Positions 5,989 through 8,203 of a stretch of DNA of 8,203 bases are shown here, piece by piece (within the stretch, counting starts at the first letter, position 1; every line of letters starts with the position of its first letter). Below the pieces are notes generated by a model that worked only from the letters and a program-made list of their open reading frames with translations, did no database searches and was not told the DNA's origin. The stretch spans positions 1 to 8,203 of the forward strand of contig JANXXY010000080.1 of the NCBI GenBank assembly GCA_025350365.1, in the 5' to 3' direction. The position numbers and the translations under genes were made by a program. This DNA comes from Bacteroidales bacterium (GTDB taxonomy: Bacteria > Bacteroidota > Bacteroidia > Bacteroidales > JAAUTT01).

Positions 5989-7044
5989 TCATGCATTCTT
6001 ACTCATGTATTCAATAATTTTTTCAGAAGCCTTGCCATCTCCAAAATAATATTTCTGTTCCTGAACATGATTAGCATTAACTTTTTCGATAATTTTGAGC
6101 TTATTGGCACCCACAATATAGTTCCAGCCCCCTTCGAGTGTTTCGATCCATTCGGTTTCTTCACGAAGTGTGATGCACGGTTTCTTTAGAAAAAAAGCTT
6201 CTTTCTGCAAACCGCCGCTATCTGTTAAAACCTTATGGCAGTTACTAAGCAAGGTAATCATATCAAGATAACCTACCGGATTAATTATTTTAACATTAGA
6301 GCGATAAGTAATTTCATCCATTAATTTCAGAGTTCGGGGATGTAACGGAACTATCACTGGCATATCTAATTCGGAAAAGGCGAGAAAAATGCTTTGCAGG
6401 TTCTTAATCTGATCAGTATTTTCCTGGCGGTGAACTGTTGCAAGAAAATACTTTCCCGGTTCTTCTTTTATAATATTATGTAAAAAGCATTTTTTTTCTG
6501 CAATTATTTTGTAATATTCGATAGAATCATACATTACATCGCCTGAGAAAACAGCTTTGTCTGCCAAGCCTTCCTTAGCAAGAAGCTGCATGGCATTTTG
6601 AGTTGGAGCAAATAAAACATCAGAAATATGATCGGTAGCAATGCGGTTTATCTCTTCGGGCATCGACCGGTTGAAACTTCGCAATCCAGCTTCAACATGG
6701 GCAATTTTGATATTTAGTTTTGCAGCAGCCAATGCTCCGGCAATAGTTGAGTTCGTATCACCGTAAACCAAAACCCAATCAGGTTTTTCGCGAAGAAGGA
6801 CTTCTTCAATTCCTTCAAGCATGCGTGCTGTTTGCTTACCATGATTGCCAGACCCAATTTCGAGGTTTATATCAGGTTCGGGGATATTAAGTTCCTCAAA
6901 GAAAATACCCGACATGTTTGGGTCGTAATGTTGACCAGTATGAATGATAATTTCATGTATTGCGGTGAAATTTTTTATCACTCTGCTTAATGTGGCAGCT
7001 TTAATAAACTGTGGTCTTGCTCCAACGATAGTTGCTATCTTCAT
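5989..7044 (-). CDS. wecB: UDP-N-acetylglucosamine 2-epimerase (non-hydrolysing)
   Basis: Converts UDP-GlcNAc to UDP-ManNAc in the cytoplasm, a precursor of surface polysaccharides. The 351-residue GT-B-fold protein starts MKIATIVGARPQFIK, the typical opening. Catalytic and binding residues known from the E. coli and B. subtilis enzymes are present: D96 in YGDTNST, E118 in HVEAGLRS, E131 in MPEEINR and H205 in TVHRQENTD. LHPRT (234-238), DSGGLQKEA (275-283) and LREETEWIETLEGG (293-306) form the UDP-binding face. Length is near the usual 360-380. The ATG at 7042-7044 aligns with the family start. The gene lies 52 bp after the PorP/SprF gene on the same strand with no strong promoter in the gap, so cotranscription is possible. 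No clear terminator follows, so readthrough toward hicBA cannot be excluded. The close relative WbpI acts on a modified substrate, so the exact sugar is not fixed. Confidence 0.92.
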   Translation of the reverse strand: MKIATIVGARPQFIKAATLSRVIKNFTAIHEIIIHTGQHYDPNMSGIFFEELNIPEPDINLEIGSGNHGKQTARMLEGIEEVLLREKPDWVLVYGDTNSTIAGALAAAKLNIKIAHVEAGLRSFNRSMPEEINRIATDHISDVLFAPTQNAMQLLAKEGLADKAVFSGDVMYDSIEYYKIIAEKKCFLHNIIKEEPGKYFLATVHRQENTDQIKNLQSIFLAFSELDMPVIVPLHPRTLKLMDEITYRSNVKIINPVGYLDMITLLSNCHKVLTDSGGLQKEAFFLKKPCITLREETEWIETLEGGWNYIVGANKLKIIEKVNANHVQEQKYYFGDGKASEKIIEYMSKNA

Positions 7045-7096
7045 GATTTATATTTAAATACAAAGAATTTAATAGTACTGATTACTAGCTTTTTAC

Positions 7097-8074
7097 CTAA
7101 TATCTGATTAACCATTTATACCTTCGGGCATTATCGCCCAGTTTAATTGTTATATTAAGTTCATGTGCACCATAGGAATACCTCCGTATGCTATTTAAAG
7201 AATAGTCGAAGGCATAACAAAAATGAATCCTGTTCCATTTTGCACCAAGTATAACACCAACAGCAGAACCAGTGCGATAAAGAACACCCAGATAATAGTC
7301 CTGCTGATAATACTCTCTAATTTGCATGTCGGCCTGGAAAATCCCTTTTTCGGTTCCTTTAATCAAAAACGAGGGTTCGAAGGCGAATTCACTTTCTGCG
7401 TTGAATCGTTTTCCTCCCATAAGGTAATATGTTCGATACAAACGATAATCGTATGTTTCACTACCTATCCTTATTCGCGATTGAAATAAATTAGCTATAG
7501 AAAAACCTAAAAAGGAATTAGCTGAAAGAAAGTAAGCTCCGGTTGAAACATCTGGCACCAATACTTGGTTAGCAAAACCCTGGTCGGTAATTGTTTCGCT
7601 ATCACGAAATTTCAGTTTATCCAATGCAATATGAAACTGAAACGTTGATACTGCTAAACCAAACGATAGTTGATTATTGCCTATATTCATATGATAGGCA
7701 TATGAAACCTGCCCTCCGGTTCGTTCCATAAACCCGTTTTTATCGGTAAAAATTTGTGCGCCAATACCCACTTTTCCGGTTCGTTTCGAAACGGTTTTAT
7801 TAAATAATGATTTATTGCGTATTTGGTAATTTCGGCGAAGCAATCGTCCTTGAAAGCTTATCACATTGGTTTTGGGAGAATTGTCAAAACCCAACATATG
7901 GTCGCGTACTGATAGTCCAATGGTAGTAAAACCATCACTACCAGCCACTGCCGGATTAATTACAAATCCATTCATGATATAATCGCTGTATAGTGGCATC
8001 TGTTGACCTTGCAAGGTGATAAACCTAAGCAAAGCAATCAATATAATGAAAGTTATATAACTAAATTTTCGCAT
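7097..8074 (-). CDS. PorP/SprF-family type IX secretion membrane protein
   Basis: A 325-residue outer-membrane beta-barrel protein of the PorP/SprF family, which works with the type IX secretion system; SprF is needed for export of the adhesin SprB in Flavobacterium johnsoniae. An N-terminal signal peptide is visible (MRKFSYITF followed by a hydrophobic stretch to about residue 22, then QGQQ). The family hallmark LYSDYIMNGFVINPAVAGS (28-46) follows at once, and the end (YDYSLN-like segment, RRYSYGAHELNITIKL) matches the final strands. The frame could begin 10 codons earlier at a TTG, but the ATG at 8072-8074 was chosen because the signal peptide starts there and AGGAG (8088-8092 on this strand) precedes it, though at a rather long 13-nt spacing. 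The upstream gene on this strand ends in a CHU_C-type domain 51 bp away, which suggests an operon and a dedicated export partner. Confidence 0.9.
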   Translation of the reverse strand: MRKFSYITFIILIALLRFITLQGQQMPLYSDYIMNGFVINPAVAGSDGFTTIGLSVRDHMLGFDNSPKTNVISFQGRLLRRNYQIRNKSLFNKTVSKRTGKVGIGAQIFTDKNGFMERTGGQVSYAYHMNIGNNQLSFGLAVSTFQFHIALDKLKFRDSETITDQGFANQVLVPDVSTGAYFLSANSFLGFSIANLFQSRIRIGSETYDYRLYRTYYLMGGKRFNAESEFAFEPSFLIKGTEKGIFQADMQIREYYQQDYYLGVLYRTGSAVGVILGAKWNRIHFCYAFDYSLNSIRRYSYGAHELNITIKLGDNARRYKWLIRY

Positions 8075-8125
8075 TAAGAGTATAAGGCTCCTGATTTTGT
8101 GCAATACTACAAATAATGATTATAA

Positions 8126-8203
8126 TTATCTAACAATGGTGACAATACCTTTCATTGGTGTGTCTCCGCTTTTAGGGCTGATGACAAAATAATAGGAGTC
8201 GAT
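8126..8203 (-). CDS. Secreted protein with CHU_C-type (type B) C-terminal domain, 3' end only
   Basis: The last 25 codons of a gene running in from the right edge, with TAA at 8126-8128. The peptide has YYFVISPKSG followed by GIVTIVR at the very end. An aromatic strand, a short turn with charged or Gly residues and a final strand ending in I/V-R is the usual end of the gliding-motility-associated C-terminal domain (CHU_C, type B signal) that directs proteins to the type IX secretion system. Proteins of this class are often very large repeat-containing surface adhesins, but nothing of the body is visible here. The PorP/SprF-family gene starts 51 bp downstream on the same strand, as sprF follows sprB in Flavobacterium. 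The call rests on a short tail plus this context. Confidence 0.7.
   Translation of the reverse strand: MDSYYFVISPKSGDTPMKGIVTIVR

Noticed and set aside
7223..7489. 88-codon plus-strand ORF inside the PorP/SprF-family gene
   Set aside because: It is antisense to a well-supported gene, with no promoter or recognisable product.
8075..8104. 10-residue longer start (TTG at 8104) for the PorP/SprF-family protein
   Set aside because: The ATG at 8074 begins a proper signal peptide and has AGGAG upstream; the longer form would add a basic segment before it.

Overview
The window looks like chromosome from a member of the Bacteroidota. Four things point there: a PorP/SprF-family outer-membrane protein beside the end of a gliding-motility/type IX secretion C-terminal domain; promoters fitting the Bacteroidota pattern TTTG-N19-TAnnTTTG; AT-rich DNA with few Shine-Dalgarno sites; and glycyl-tRNA synthetase and deoxynucleoside kinase sequences that resemble those of this phylum. 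I cannot name a genus.

Left part (1-1568). The tail of a deoxynucleoside kinase (+) converges on a PfkB/adenosine-kinase-like sugar kinase (-), so two nucleoside-salvage-type kinases sit end to end. A 454-bp spacer separates the PfkB gene from the divergent glycyl-tRNA synthetase gene. It holds a promoter at each end and a 210-bp array of about 22 degenerate 9-10-bp units between them.

Middle part (1569-5406, + strand). The glycyl-tRNA synthetase gene has an almost ideal promoter. It is followed after 16 bp by a TylF-like SAM methyltransferase gene, then after 106 bp by a GT4-type glycosyltransferase gene that appears to start with TTG. The block ends in a structured 3' region and a hairpin with a T-rich tail. 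The methyltransferase and glycosyltransferase suggest surface-glycan or natural-product-like sugar modification attached to a housekeeping gene.

Right part (5394-8203, - strand). Read in the direction of transcription, it starts with the last 25 codons of a CHU_C-type (type B) secreted protein, followed by a PorP/SprF-family gene, wecB (UDP-GlcNAc 2-epimerase), a doubtful 24-codon ORF, and a hicBA toxin-antitoxin pair. The CHU_C/PorP arrangement matches the sprB-sprF layout, in which the PorP/SprF protein helps export its neighbour through the type IX system. WecB would supply UDP-ManNAc for surface polysaccharide, in keeping with the glycosyltransferase across the hicBA pair.

No RNA genes, CRISPR array, insertion sequence or complete novel system was found. 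The least explained items are the 10-bp-period array between divergent promoters, the short ORF behind wecB, and the structured spacer behind the glycosyltransferase gene.
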